Assembly: GCA_046290495.1 (NCBI GenBank)
Contig: JBKAGT010000005.1
Location: 1,178,001 to 1,242,000, forward strand
Reading direction: 5' to 3'
From: PGYR01 sp046290495
GTDB lineage: Bacteria; Bacteroidota; Ignavibacteria; Kapaibacteriales; UBA2268
Length of the DNA stretch: 64,000 nucleotides
The notes under the pieces: generated by a model
Seen by the model: the letters and a program-made list of their open reading frames with translations, nothing else
Databases searched by the model: none
What the model was told of the DNA's origin: nothing
Shown here: one piece after another, positions 19,301 to 26,522 of the stretch
Position numbering within the stretch: the stretch's first letter is position 1
Layout: the number at the start of each line of letters is the position of its first letter
Position numbers and translations under genes: made by a program

Positions 19301-20583
19301 CTTAATACACCTAAACCAATATCCATGATACCAAGAGCAAAGCTACTAATATCGTTGTTCATTAACTTATTGTTAAAGTTAGGAAGTGTATCTCTTAAGT
19401 CACCGATAAAAGCAGTAGCTTCTATAAGAGTTGATCTGTTTAAGATACCAGCAGAGAAACTAACATCAGTGTTGTTAGAAGCTCTGAATACATTTCTATC
19501 ATAAGTGAAACCATTATCTTGGCTAAATTTAGCCGCAGGAATTGAAGTGCTATTTTTGATTTGAGGTGAATTATTAGTAATCAAACAATTTTTAACTGTT
19601 ATGTTTGAAGAACCTCTTTGTAGATAAACAGCAGCACCAAACAAATTATTTGTTGTGTTTAATTCAAACTCAAAACATTTTTGAGAACCACCATCAAAAG
19701 TGATATAACCTGCAGAACGAGCATACTCTCTTTCTGGGAAGTTATTGATTACTGCATTTTGGTTATCAGGTTGTAAGTTATGACCAAATAATAGACCAAT
19801 ACCAGACTCAGCATTCATGATAAACTTAACACCACCACGAACAGCTATTCTGTTGTTAGCTGGTCTCATTCTGATAGTGTAAACACCATCTTCATCATTA
19901 GGGTCAGTAGTTGGACCAACACCTATAATTCTAGCTGACATATCCCAAGCTGGAGCTACAGGATCATTAGTAGTTAAGTTATACTCAGGATCAGTAAATC
20001 TAAACTCAACATCTGCAGAAATACCCTCGAAATAAAGAGCATCCATCAATTCTTGAACAGTTTCAAAATTAGTGATGTTTTGAGTTGAAGAAGATTTAGA
20101 ATCTAATTTACCAACTGTGATAACACCAGATAAACCTTTCTCTACTTCAAAATTAATTGTTTTTTCTGATTCATTGTTAATACCATCATATGGATTAACA
20201 GCCCAAGTTTTAGCAGTGTATTGACCTGAACTTCTTAGTATTAGCTTAGGGAAAGAAACAAGAATTTCGCTTTCATTTTGACCAAAATTCTCTAATACTC
20301 TTTCTTCTTGATATACAACGTTTCCGTCGTTATCAGTAACTTCCATGTGGAAGGTTACATTTACTGAGTCAGAAACTCCATCGCTTTCTACCACAACAAT
20401 CGGCTCATAAGGTCTGTTGATTTTAAAAATCTCACCTGCAGTAGGATTTTGGAATTGACTTACGATAAAAGCGTCATCCTTAGCTTCTGCTGTTCTTCCT
20501 GACGGGAATGCCATCAGTATGACGACAATCGAGAGAAACGCTATCGTCAGTTTATTTTGTAGTTTTCCCTTCATTACGGGCAC
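16330..20583 (-). CDS. Giant secreted right-handed beta-helix protein with T9SS sorting tail
   Basis: 1417 aa. A signal peptide follows a short basic start; either M1 (MPV) or M4 (MKGKLQNK, base 20574) could initiate, and M4 gives the more typical signal sequence. About 40-165 is a module also found near the C-termini of the two GEVED neighbours (KINRPYEPIVVVESDGVSD to EKGLSGVITVG). About 175-770 are parallel beta-helix repeats (many 'NxIxxNxI' turns such as 'DNRITDLNSGTSVTGIRVE'), a fold common in polysaccharide-binding or degrading proteins and adhesins. About 800-960 look CARDB/Ig-like. About 975-1190 form an unrecognised globular region. About 1215-1325 resemble a fibronectin type III domain (WATASEANTAKFIVERA). 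The last 80 residues are the T9SS tail (QNPASNS, ending LSIVR). No catalytic residues can be assigned. Confidence 0.87.
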   Translation of the reverse strand: MPVMKGKLQNKLTIAFLSIVVILMAFPSGRTAEAKDDAFIVSQFQNPTAGEIFKINRPYEPIVVVESDGVSDSVNVTFHMEVTDNDGNVVYQEERVLENFGQNESEILVSFPKLILRSSGQYTAKTWAVNPYDGINNESEKTINFEVEKGLSGVITVGKLDSKSSSTQNITNFETVQELMDALYFEGISADVEFRFTDPEYNLTTNDPVAPAWDMSARIIGVGPTTDPNDEDGVYTIRMRPANNRIAVRGGVKFIMNAESGIGLLFGHNLQPDNQNAVINNFPEREYARSAGYITFDGGSQKCFEFELNTTNNLFGAAVYLQRGSSNITVKNCLITNNSPQIKNSTSIPAAKFSQDNGFTYDRNVFRASNNTDVSFSAGILNRSTLIEATAFIGDLRDTLPNFNNKLMNNDISSFALGIMDIGLGVLRHNYDQNELDTLKSYYNHDNEISGNRIWDATRAGIFLGYTEDAVVENNLIWDVNAPAGQNAMGIEAGGVVSTTAKGYHNVKLSLLDNRITDLNSGTSVTGIRVEQDRTLYETGENPTTFPREAERTRIANNFIWGLNISNGAASRAGIHLLTERGADLLTPDVKSYSSRGDDIVNNTILIGATGAANTGLTAGIGVQNTAFTNVINNAISIVDPFISSATPFSASILFQGNMELDNVMIDRNAYWSGFDVGVLDNTNLDIFRYIEEDENNDIITTGYNLEYANLNQIQAATNTQNNSVYGNFLADHELYQRDAIEPMLYRVKMNPAPLNSVLNNRGETIDWLTDDFEGDRRGAAGQRYDIGADEFFGELYIFDLSPVTILEPRSYRDITTQFSEAEYIMTEAPVNVTANIRNNGSIQQAGTKVFVKIYRADSLGNFETDNMPILEKEVEITIPATDNRTVDFELAEGDMLNDWNPMSYDDLIADSIPGYTTNRVPQMFRTMSANVTPRYRIDIVVGSDQENVNNKYSKFVRFYLKKTPRHLLVSSVNTNANPVLDPTQETVGKLNYEAIIEGFDSIGYSVVSPSDEPVYDYDIFDRGSWEPRAVDYTMYNFIFYSEGYNVLPTRFEKLDIYKFLDAGTERLKNNIVFSTEEWVALNNDEEFNNILLRADYVDSDPLGTGDSYEGNTIIGDNISEDYIIPIEEPMYNDGNGMVTYPNDMPPFPAVVTPRNEGSDFKPLYGEASSAYLFNLPDPLDGQIFGTTTITITYNIIHNTVDWRHFGDIETVIRGTIDHLERNDASIVPVELADFNAVQNNQSVVLDWATASEANTAKFIVERANANGNTVASNFVSTGLEVEAVGISNDMNYYGPVVDNNVKYGNTYAYRLRVVDFDGSNEAEEQVRFVEVKPEGNFTFNGFSQNPASNSTDLDLTNPHNEMLTIEVVDMTGSRVLVDEFNSSEYQLNLSDLANGAYTVIIRSESGMQTKQLSIVR

Positions 20584-20626
20584 CTATTTAATTTGTTAAA
20601 CATGATATATTTTATATACTTTATCT

Positions 20627-20634
20627 TACATTTG
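20627..20634 (+). promoter_or_regulatory. Candidate -7 element for the aspartokinase-like gene
   Basis: TACATTTG fits TAnnTTTG and would leave a leader of about 115 bases before the ATG at 20757. No TTG sits at the standard distance upstream, so only the -7 half is supported. Confidence 0.35.
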
Positions 20635-20638
20635 CTTT

Positions 20639-20720
20639 TAAGCAACAGCAATAATAATAAAAAAGTTGCTTATAAAGACAAACAATCTTACCTCCCATAT
20701 CTTTTTGAGGAAATATGGGA
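20639..20720 (+). promoter_or_regulatory. Leader with two hairpins before the aspartokinase-like gene
   Basis: TAAGCAAC (20639-20646) can pair with GTTGCTTA (20665-20672), and TCCCATAT (20693-20700) pairs with ATATGGGA (20713-20720). Neither hairpin is followed by a U-tract, so they are not simple terminators. They may shape the 5' leader. The region is too short and does not resemble a lysine riboswitch. Confidence 0.35.
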
Positions 20721-20756
20721 AGTAGCATTATCTAACTTAAATAAAAAATATTAAAT

Positions 20757-21821
20757 ATGAAAGTAATAAAAATAGGTGGTACTGCTTTATCTAACTCTAA
20801 AAGTCTCAATAAGTTTTATTCCAACTTAAAATCTCTTGAAACCTCCTCTATAGTGGTGGTTTCAGCACTTGGGAAACTTAGTTCAGAGCTAAAAAAGCAC
20901 TTTAATTCCTCTGTTATTTCAGAGAATTATTCACCTTTTATCAGTACTTTTACTGAGATTAGGCACTTATTATGCCAAAAATATTTGAATGAATTTGATG
21001 AATACGCCTTACAGTGTCAGAAAAAACTTACAGATATAATCAAAGGTTGTATAATCACTGATGAATTTTCAGCTCAATCTTTAGATAAAATACTAGTTTT
21101 AGGTGAATTAGTATCTTCTTTCTTCATTTATTGCCTCTTGAAATCGAAGGAGATACAAGCTGATTTTTTAGATATAAGAGGTAAAATAGTAACTAACAGC
21201 GAATTTGGTAATGCTTCACCAAGCATAGAAATTTCCTCTAAGAATATTTCAAGTTTATCATTCTCTAATTTGACAATCACTCAAGGATTTATAGCTTCTG
21301 ATACAGAAAATAGAGATACTACTATGGGGTTCGAGAGTTCAAATTTGAGTGCAACAATAATAGCAAAAGCATTAGATTGTGATTCTATAGATATATATAC
21401 TAAAGTTAATCAGATTCATATTCTCAATCCTGACGAATATGAAACAGAACCGGTAACTTCAATACCTTACAAATCCGCTAAAAAGTTAGCCATATGTGGA
21501 CATAAAATGCTATTCCCTGGAATGATCGAATTAGCCGAAAGTAAAACAATTAGCATCAGATACAAGGGTCTAGACAAAGAAGAAGAGACAATAATTAATG
21601 AAAGTGTTAAGTTTGAATACCCAGTGATAATAAACAAAGATGACAGTTTAATAATTACACCAATTAGTAAGTATTCTGCTATATCTGTAATAAAAGAATA
21701 TTCAGACAAAATAGATAACTTTAAATACAAGAATACTAATTACACTTTGGAAATAAGTTCTGAAGATATTGACAAACTAGATTTACAGAATTATATTATT
21801 TCTCTTTTGAGAAAACATTAG
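20757..21821 (+). CDS. Aspartokinase-like amino-acid kinase
   Basis: 354 aa. The N-terminus KIGGTALSN matches the aspartokinase K-[FI]-GGTS phosphate loop. 'GELVSSFFIYCLLKSKEI' and the FGNASP stretch align with the GERLSA and FGNA regions. 'DIYTKVNQIHILNPDEY' matches the IWTDVDGIYTADPR segment, and 'KSAKKLAICGHKMLFPGMIELA' matches the EASELAYFGAKVLHP region. The enzyme phosphorylates aspartate in the lysine/threonine/methionine pathway. It is shorter than the usual 400-450 aa because only one short C-terminal ACT-like stretch (about 265-354) remains. The usual LGRGGSD motif is changed to MGFESSN, so catalytic competence is not certain. It stands alone on the plus strand and its 3' end overlaps the convergent permease gene by 26 bases. 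Confidence 0.75.
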   Translation: MKVIKIGGTALSNSKSLNKFYSNLKSLETSSIVVVSALGKLSSELKKHFNSSVISENYSPFISTFTEIRHLLCQKYLNEFDEYALQCQKKLTDIIKGCIITDEFSAQSLDKILVLGELVSSFFIYCLLKSKEIQADFLDIRGKIVTNSEFGNASPSIEISSKNISSLSFSNLTITQGFIASDTENRDTTMGFESSNLSATIIAKALDCDSIDIYTKVNQIHILNPDEYETEPVTSIPYKSAKKLAICGHKMLFPGMIELAESKTISIRYKGLDKEEETIINESVKFEYPVIINKDDSLIITPISKYSAISVIKEYSDKIDNFKYKNTNYTLEISSEDIDKLDLQNYIISLLRKH

Positions 21822-23160
21822 TCAACTTAAGCATTTCATTATTCACCCTCAAAGTCAATAATATACCTACAAAAAGTATAACAATATCTGCAAAAAACAT
21901 CCCAAGTATAGGTGATATTATACCTTTATCAGCTAGCTTTTCACCTGCAATCAAACATGCCCAATATATGATATAAAAACCTAAACTAATAGCTGCACTT
22001 ATACCAAAGTTTCCTCCTTTAGTTCTAATACCCAGTGGTACACCAACGAATACGAAAACAAAGCAAGCGAACGGAATGGAATATTTCTTCCATATCTCTA
22101 CTTCATACTTTCTTATCTTATTTTCTCTGTTTTCTATTTTGTAAGCACTAGATTTGACATCGGATGCAAGAAAATTCACATTTTTTTGAACTCTTTGGTA
22201 AAGACTTCGCTTGGTGGTATCAATCATAAAAGAATCCAGCTTAGTAACCGGCTTTTCTTCAACTTTAGGCATATCACCATTTAGAATATAGTCAAGGTGT
22301 TGCTCAACTATAGAGTCAATAATTCCTTGGGCAAACTTAGCATCATCTTTGCTACCTTGTACAACCTGCTCCATGTCATTTATGGTCATCTCTCTATCAC
22401 CACGAGAGATAAGGTTTACATCAGTTCTATTAAAATCAAATCCTGATGCCTCTGTTTTTAAATGATACTCAGAGAAATTAATTATTTTATAATCATTTAC
22501 TTCATAATTATTTCTTTGATGAATTTCACCTTCATAAAGTCTAATGATGAGATTTGCATAATCATCAGAAAATCCAATCTTACCACTGTCTGCAGAGATA
22601 ATATTCTGTTTATCAGAACTTGAGTAATCATATATAGTAACATTCCTGAGCAAACCACTTATAGAATCAACCTGTCTAGAAAGAATGATTTTACCTCCCA
22701 TATTCGGAGAAAATTCACCTGGTTCCAAAGCAAATGTAGGTTTTTTCCTTTGTATATCACTCATTAAAACTTTTGCTTTATGATTTGATTCAGGCAATAT
22801 AGAATCGTTAAACCAGAACAGTGCAAATGATAGCAGGATACCCATTAATACAGCTGGTTTCATCATAGCAAATAGAGATGCACCTGAAGATTTGATAATA
22901 GGTATTTCATAATTTGCAGACATAGCACCAAATGCCATGAGAGTAGCAAACAAAATACCCATAGGGGCTGCTAACACAACCATCCAAGGAATATTCAACA
23001 CAATCGCCTGAACAATCACCATTGTGTCTATACCTTTACCTAACAGTTTATCCAATGAATTTATAATAAACTGCATTAGGAATATGAACACAACAGTTAC
23101 GAAGCCAAATAGAAATGGTCCTATGTGAGCTCTAATTATATACCAGTTAATTAATTTCAT
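21796..23160 (-). CDS. LptF/LptG-family LPS export permease (YjgP/YjgQ)
   Basis: 454 aa. Three N-terminal membrane helices (within about 8-115), a large periplasmic beta-rich domain (about 120-370) and three C-terminal helices (about 372-445) give the LptF/LptG layout. These permeases pair with LptB ATPase to extract lipopolysaccharide from the inner membrane toward the LptC/LptA bridge. The N-terminal 'LINWYIIRAHIGPFLFGFVTV' and the later 'YSIPFACFVFVFVGVPLGI' are strong family matches. Assignment to LptF or LptG is not possible from one copy. The protein is about 90 residues longer than enteric relatives, with the extra length in the periplasmic part (about 235-330). It is last in a minus-strand run with the GPP34 and TspO-like genes, and its end overlaps the aspartokinase-like gene. 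Confidence 0.85.
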   Translation of the reverse strand: MKLINWYIIRAHIGPFLFGFVTVVFIFLMQFIINSLDKLLGKGIDTMVIVQAIVLNIPWMVVLAAPMGILFATLMAFGAMSANYEIPIIKSSGASLFAMMKPAVLMGILLSFALFWFNDSILPESNHKAKVLMSDIQRKKPTFALEPGEFSPNMGGKIILSRQVDSISGLLRNVTIYDYSSSDKQNIISADSGKIGFSDDYANLIIRLYEGEIHQRNNYEVNDYKIINFSEYHLKTEASGFDFNRTDVNLISRGDREMTINDMEQVVQGSKDDAKFAQGIIDSIVEQHLDYILNGDMPKVEEKPVTKLDSFMIDTTKRSLYQRVQKNVNFLASDVKSSAYKIENRENKIRKYEVEIWKKYSIPFACFVFVFVGVPLGIRTKGGNFGISAAISLGFYIIYWACLIAGEKLADKGIISPILGMFFADIVILFVGILLTLRVNNEMLKLTNVFSKEK

Positions 23161-23227
23161 TTAGTAACATTTGAATATCTTATTAATGCAAATTACATTA
23201 ATAAATTAGTTCATTGCAAAACATTAA

Positions 23228-23893
23228 TTAGTTAGAAGCGATAACTGAAGTAGTGACTGCTGCAATCATTGCAGTTTGAGCTGCAACTATAGCGTCATTT
23301 GTGGCTGAATTAATCTTATTTTCTTTGACATAAGCTTTCAAATCTTTCTTAAGTTCCTTGTGGTCTGGATAGTCTTGAAAAATTTTCTTCTCAATATTAG
23401 CAATACTTATCAACCCTAGCATAAGCTCATGCTCGTCTCCGCACGGCTCTGTTTCGGAAGTAATAATCTTTAGTAATTTTGCTTTCAAAGCATTTTCATA
23501 CTCAGAGTTTATCATGGGGAAGTAATCTTTAGAGAAAAAGAACAGAACTTTGCCCTCTTCTCTTTTTAATATACCCTTGCTAAGTAAAGATTGTATAATA
23601 TCATCTTTGATTTTATTTGTGTAACTAGCTAGTTTACTGATGAGTGAACTTGAATTTTTGAACCATGAATCTTCAATTTTATCCAAAGCTTCATTGAGAT
23701 AAATATCACTAGTCATGTTATTCTTTTTGATAATTATCTTTTTATCTTCTATTTCAATCATACCCTTTTCTGTAAGCTGAAATATAATACCAGCTGCCAG
23801 TAGGTAATTAACAGTGTTCGAGTTCGTCACCCATTTACCAGTCTCATCATCTAACAACAAAAGCGTTAGTTTTTCTAAAATTGTCAAATTCAT
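23228..23893 (-). CDS. GPP34 (GOLPH3/Vps74-like) family protein
   Basis: 221 aa, soluble and helical. The N-terminus LTILEKLTLLLLDDETGKW followed by 'YLLAAGIIFQLTEKGMIEI' matches the GPP34 family signature, including the helix pair that precedes the short 'KKIII' strand. The later 'LISKLASYTNKIKDDIIQSLLSKGIL' and the 'YFPMINSEYENALKAKL' helices continue the fold. Eukaryotic members bind phosphatidylinositol 4-phosphate on Golgi membranes and retain glycosyltransferases. The role of bacterial ones is unknown. The C-terminus ends in an alanine/threonine-rich mildly hydrophobic stretch (about 195-221). It lies 23 bases after the TspO-like membrane gene and 67 bases before the LPS permease gene, so a membrane-associated function is plausible (inference). 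Confidence 0.8.
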   Translation of the reverse strand: MNLTILEKLTLLLLDDETGKWVTNSNTVNYLLAAGIIFQLTEKGMIEIEDKKIIIKKNNMTSDIYLNEALDKIEDSWFKNSSSLISKLASYTNKIKDDIIQSLLSKGILKREEGKVLFFFSKDYFPMINSEYENALKAKLLKIITSETEPCGDEHELMLGLISIANIEKKIFQDYPDHKELKKDLKAYVKENKINSATNDAIVAAQTAMIAAVTTSVIASN

Positions 23894-23916
23894 TTTTGAT
23901 TCCTTTGTTTTATTCC

Positions 23917-24705
23917 TTAGTACTCTTTACGTTTTAATTTCATAAATGGTGACGTTTTGAAGTTCTTGGCTCCATGAATGCCTGCCACAATTAATAATAT
24001 TAGTGAGTAAAATAATGCAGAGTAAGCAACAACAGAATAGTCTGCTCTTTGTTCAAAATATATAGCCACAAATGCCCAAACTGCGACTAAAGAAGCTTCT
24101 CTTAGATTCCTTGTCTTTATCAAAAGCATATATATAAGAGTAACTATACCTAATAATACTACAGCTAAGACAGTATTACCTTCAAAAAAACCAATTTCCA
24201 AAGTACTTAAAAATAGAGTAATATTTTGCACTGAAGCTATAAGGACCCAACCAAAGTAGACCACGATTGGCCACCAAACAAAGAACATATCTTTCAAAGG
24301 GGCATCCCAAATCTCCAAATCTAACTTGTATACAAGCTGAGTTAGCCCATAAAGTAGAATAAGAATAACTATAGCAGCAATACCAATCATATTATTTACC
24401 CATATCAAGATCCATGCAGAGTTAGCAATATTTGTGAGAGCAAACCACCAGCCGGTTTTCTTGATATATTTCGCATCATTATTTATCAGATCATAGAATT
24501 GGAAACCAATGAACAGAATTAGTTCAAGATATATAAGCCCCCAAATAGAGAATGCATAACCAGCTGGACTAATGATATTGGTATACATATCGCTAACTTC
24601 ACCAACTGAAGTTCCGTTGATTGCACCTGCTCCTGCAAAGGAGTTAAGAATTATCATTATTACAAATGTGATAATATTGACAGCTATTAGTAACTTCGGA
24701 TTCAT
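23917..24705 (-). CDS. Multi-span membrane protein, TspO/MBR-like (tryptophan-rich sensory protein-like)
   Basis: 262 aa from the ATG at 24705 (MNPKLLIAV). An upstream ATG at 24840 is rejected because it adds 45 polar residues and would overlap the secG start. About eight hydrophobic helices are visible. The segment 'SPAGYAFSIWGLIYLELIL' and several Trp-rich helices recall bacterial proteins annotated as tryptophan-rich sensory proteins, distantly related to TspO, a tetrapyrrole-binding membrane protein. The length is well above the roughly 160 aa of classical TspO. The substrate and role are unknown. It is divergent from secG and upstream of the GPP34 gene with a short gap, suggesting co-transcription of these two. 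Confidence 0.6.
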   Translation of the reverse strand: MNPKLLIAVNIITFVIMIILNSFAGAGAINGTSVGEVSDMYTNIISPAGYAFSIWGLIYLELILFIGFQFYDLINNDAKYIKKTGWWFALTNIANSAWILIWVNNMIGIAAIVILILLYGLTQLVYKLDLEIWDAPLKDMFFVWWPIVVYFGWVLIASVQNITLFLSTLEIGFFEGNTVLAVVLLGIVTLIYMLLIKTRNLREASLVAVWAFVAIYFEQRADYSVVAYSALFYSLILLIVAGIHGAKNFKTSPFMKLKRKEY

Positions 24706-24767
24706 ATTTATTCTTCTTCTTTGACTGTGATAGGTCTTAAACTCATGAATGAAAAAATTATTTTTAT

Positions 24768-24797
24768 TTGTTAGTAATAGTAATTTACTTATTTTTG
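24768..24797 (+). promoter_or_regulatory. Bacteroidota-type promoter of secG
   Basis: TTG at 24768-24770, a 19-base spacer, then TATTTTTG at 24790-24797. This fits the Bacteroidota -33/-7 consensus (TTG, TAnnTTTG) exactly and lies about 33 bases before the secG ATG. Confidence 0.7.
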
Positions 24798-24830
24798 TAG
24801 TTCTAAATACAAAATAAATGGAAAAATAAT

Positions 24831-25157
24831 ATGTTAGCATTAATGATGATATTGGGAATCTTGGTTTCTGTATTGCTTACTTTCGTTGTATTGTTACAAC
24901 CAGGCAAAGGTGATATGATATCAGGTATGACTGGATTAGGTGGTCAATTTAACTCAGTTTTAGGTTCAAGAAGAGCCGCTGATTTTTTAACAAAATTAAC
25001 TATCGGATTAGCTGCGGCAATAATGGTAATTTCTTTGTTTACTAATTTATTTGTTGTGGATTCTGGTCAGCCAACTGAGACTAAAGCTGCTACTGAAGGA
25101 ATTAAATTAGAACAACCAATGACACCTCCTAGCAATATTCCTCCTCCAAATCAATAA
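24831..25157 (+). CDS. secG: SecG, preprotein translocase subunit
   Basis: 108 aa. It has two transmembrane helices (about 3-22 and 55-75) separated by the conserved SecG loop 'LLQPGKGDMISGMTGLGGQF' followed by 'VLGSRRAADFLTKLT'. SecG assists SecYE in moving unfolded proteins across the inner membrane, the route used by every signal-peptide protein in this window. The C-terminal tail (about 80-108) is polar and proline-rich, with no recognised domain. It is a single-gene unit with a perfect promoter upstream and a strong hairpin terminator beginning about 24 bases after the stop. It is divergent from the TspO-like gene. Confidence 0.93.
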   Translation: MLALMMILGILVSVLLTFVVLLQPGKGDMISGMTGLGGQFNSVLGSRRAADFLTKLTIGLAAAIMVISLFTNLFVVDSGQPTETKAATEGIKLEQPMTPPSNIPPPNQ

Positions 25158-25180
25158 GATTTGGTCTAAGAAATTTTAGA

Positions 25181-25210
25181 AACCTCAGCTTTTAGCTGAG
25201 GTTTTTTTTT
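25181..25210 (+). terminator. Intrinsic terminator of secG
   Basis: A 10-bp stem pairs 25181-25190 with 25194-25203 around a 3-base loop, followed by a run of Ts to 25210. The last codons and stop (25185-25187) of the convergent TPR gene are encoded inside this hairpin. Confidence 0.9.
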
Positions 25211-25778
25211 GCCTTAGAAATAAAAAGAGAATAACAAAAAAGCCAGAAGCAAAAACTATAATCAAAACTGTGAGAAGTCTTAAGTCAGTGTCAGCTTTTA
25301 GTTTATTACCGTCTATAGCTTCTATCTTTGCTTCTAAGCTGTCTAGCTTTACTAATTTTTCATTTGCTATGTTGTTTTCTTCATTCAGTGATTTTAAAGA
25401 CTCATCGTAATAAAGTCTAAGGTATTCATTTGCACCTTTGTAGTTATTAATCTCTTCGTAAAAGTTTGCTACATCTTTGTATACTTCTAGCTCATTAATA
25501 TCAGAAGAATCCATAAGTCTAATTGCCTTCATATAATAATATTCGGCAGACTTGTTAGCATTCAACTCATCATAGCACTTTGCTAGATAATAATTCTTAT
25601 TGAATATATCTACTATAGATGTTTCTATTGTCACTTCATCTCCAACTATGTTTAAATAGTATAATGCAGAATCCGTCTGACCCTCTTTGCAAAACTCAAT
25701 ACCTTTATTTATTAGCTCTTCACTTGAGTAAAGGGTATAAGAGACTAGAAACAAGAGAACAAGTAAAACTCTGTTCAT
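25185..25778 (-). CDS. TPR-repeat protein with signal peptide and C-terminal membrane anchor
   Basis: 197 aa. A signal peptide (about 1-18) is followed by tetratricopeptide-like helices (about 22-125; 'ALYYLNIV', 'YYLAKCYDELNANKSAEYYYMKAIRL'). A coiled stretch (about 125-160) precedes one transmembrane helix (about 167-187) and a short basic tail RQKKTSAKS. Such proteins usually act as interaction scaffolds; no partner can be named. It follows the lipoprotein gene by 3 bases, so it is probably the last gene of the coaD-kyn-hisC operon. The final residues KTSAKS and the stop are read from the secG terminator hairpin, so the C-terminus has been shaped by an overlapping regulatory element. Confidence 0.7.
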   Translation of the reverse strand: MNRVLLVLLFLVSYTLYSSEELINKGIEFCKEGQTDSALYYLNIVGDEVTIETSIVDIFNKNYYLAKCYDELNANKSAEYYYMKAIRLMDSSDINELEVYKDVANFYEEINNYKGANEYLRLYYDESLKSLNEENNIANEKLVKLDSLEAKIEAIDGNKLKADTDLRLLTVLIIVFASGFFVILFLFLRQKKTSAKS

Positions 25779-25781
25779 AAA

Positions 25782-26513
25782 TTATTGCTCCTCCATCTCG
25801 TGTGATGGCTTAGTGATTAAATCAGGTAGTACGAAAAATTTATCAGGTATTTCTTTTTCTTCTATTTTTATCGCCTTGAATATCACTTTTAGTTGGTCGT
25901 AAACAATCTCTGCGTATAGATAAGGAGATTGGGCTAACTCATAATATTTGTTTTCATAACCAAAAACATGATTTTCGAAGTATTTGGGATTCATATAAAT
26001 GTCAGGGTCGTAATAATAGAATTTTTTAAATTGATCGGTGACAATGGTAACTACATCAACCTCTCTATCTAAGATTTTAGTATCTGTTTCTGATTTGGAA
26101 GCCGAGAACAAAGTAGAATTTTCGATACTGGCATCATTGAAGTACAATGTATCTAGCCAAATCATTTTCCTATACTGATAGTTATCTCTCAGATATTTTA
26201 TGTACTGTATTCTTCCATCAGTGTATTCCATAGCATATTGCCCTTTAGAAAAGGTAACTACCAATGTGTCGCCAAATACATCCTTCATTCCTCCATATTC
26301 TCTAGGGTTTCCTTTAGTTTGGAATGTAATAGTATATGTGATTTGCCCTTCAAAACTACTTTCATGGTCTAATTCCTCCTCTGAGTCTTCACTATCAACT
26401 ACAATCTCAGAGTTTGTGTCCGATGTGTCGTTTGCTTCTGGGTTCTTTTCTATATTTTCTTCTGTACAAGCAAAAAACAGAAATGCCAAAATTAATGAAA
26501 TGACTATACGCAT
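25782..26513 (-). CDS. Predicted lipoprotein of unknown function
   Basis: 243 aa. The N-terminus has a lipobox-like LFFAC with Cys16 as the likely lipid-attachment site, then an acidic Asn/Asp/Glu/Ser-rich linker (about 17-52). The folded part (about 55-235) is beta-strand rich ('GQITYTITFQTKG', 'DTLVVTFSKGQYAMEY', 'EVDVVTIVTDQFKKFYYYDP'), resembling the general pattern of Bacteroidota lipoproteins of the DUF4412/outer-membrane-carrier type, but I do not recognise the family. It lies 9 bases after hisC-like and 3 bases before the TPR gene. A role in the metabolism encoded upstream is not evident. Confidence 0.65.
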   Translation of the reverse strand: MRIVISLILAFLFFACTEENIEKNPEANDTSDTNSEIVVDSEDSEEELDHESSFEGQITYTITFQTKGNPREYGGMKDVFGDTLVVTFSKGQYAMEYTDGRIQYIKYLRDNYQYRKMIWLDTLYFNDASIENSTLFSASKSETDTKILDREVDVVTIVTDQFKKFYYYDPDIYMNPKYFENHVFGYENKYYELAQSPYLYAEIVYDQLKVIFKAIKIEEKEIPDKFFVLPDLITKPSHEMEEQ

Positions 26514-26522
26514 ATTTTTCTC

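Noticed and set aside
20639..20720. Lysine riboswitch or T-box upstream of the aspartokinase-like gene
   Set aside because: Only two short hairpins are seen; the conserved junctions and the length of these RNAs are absent.
24706..24840. N-terminal extension of the TspO-like protein to the ATG at 24840
   Set aside because: It adds polar residues before the first helix and would run through the secG promoter and start.
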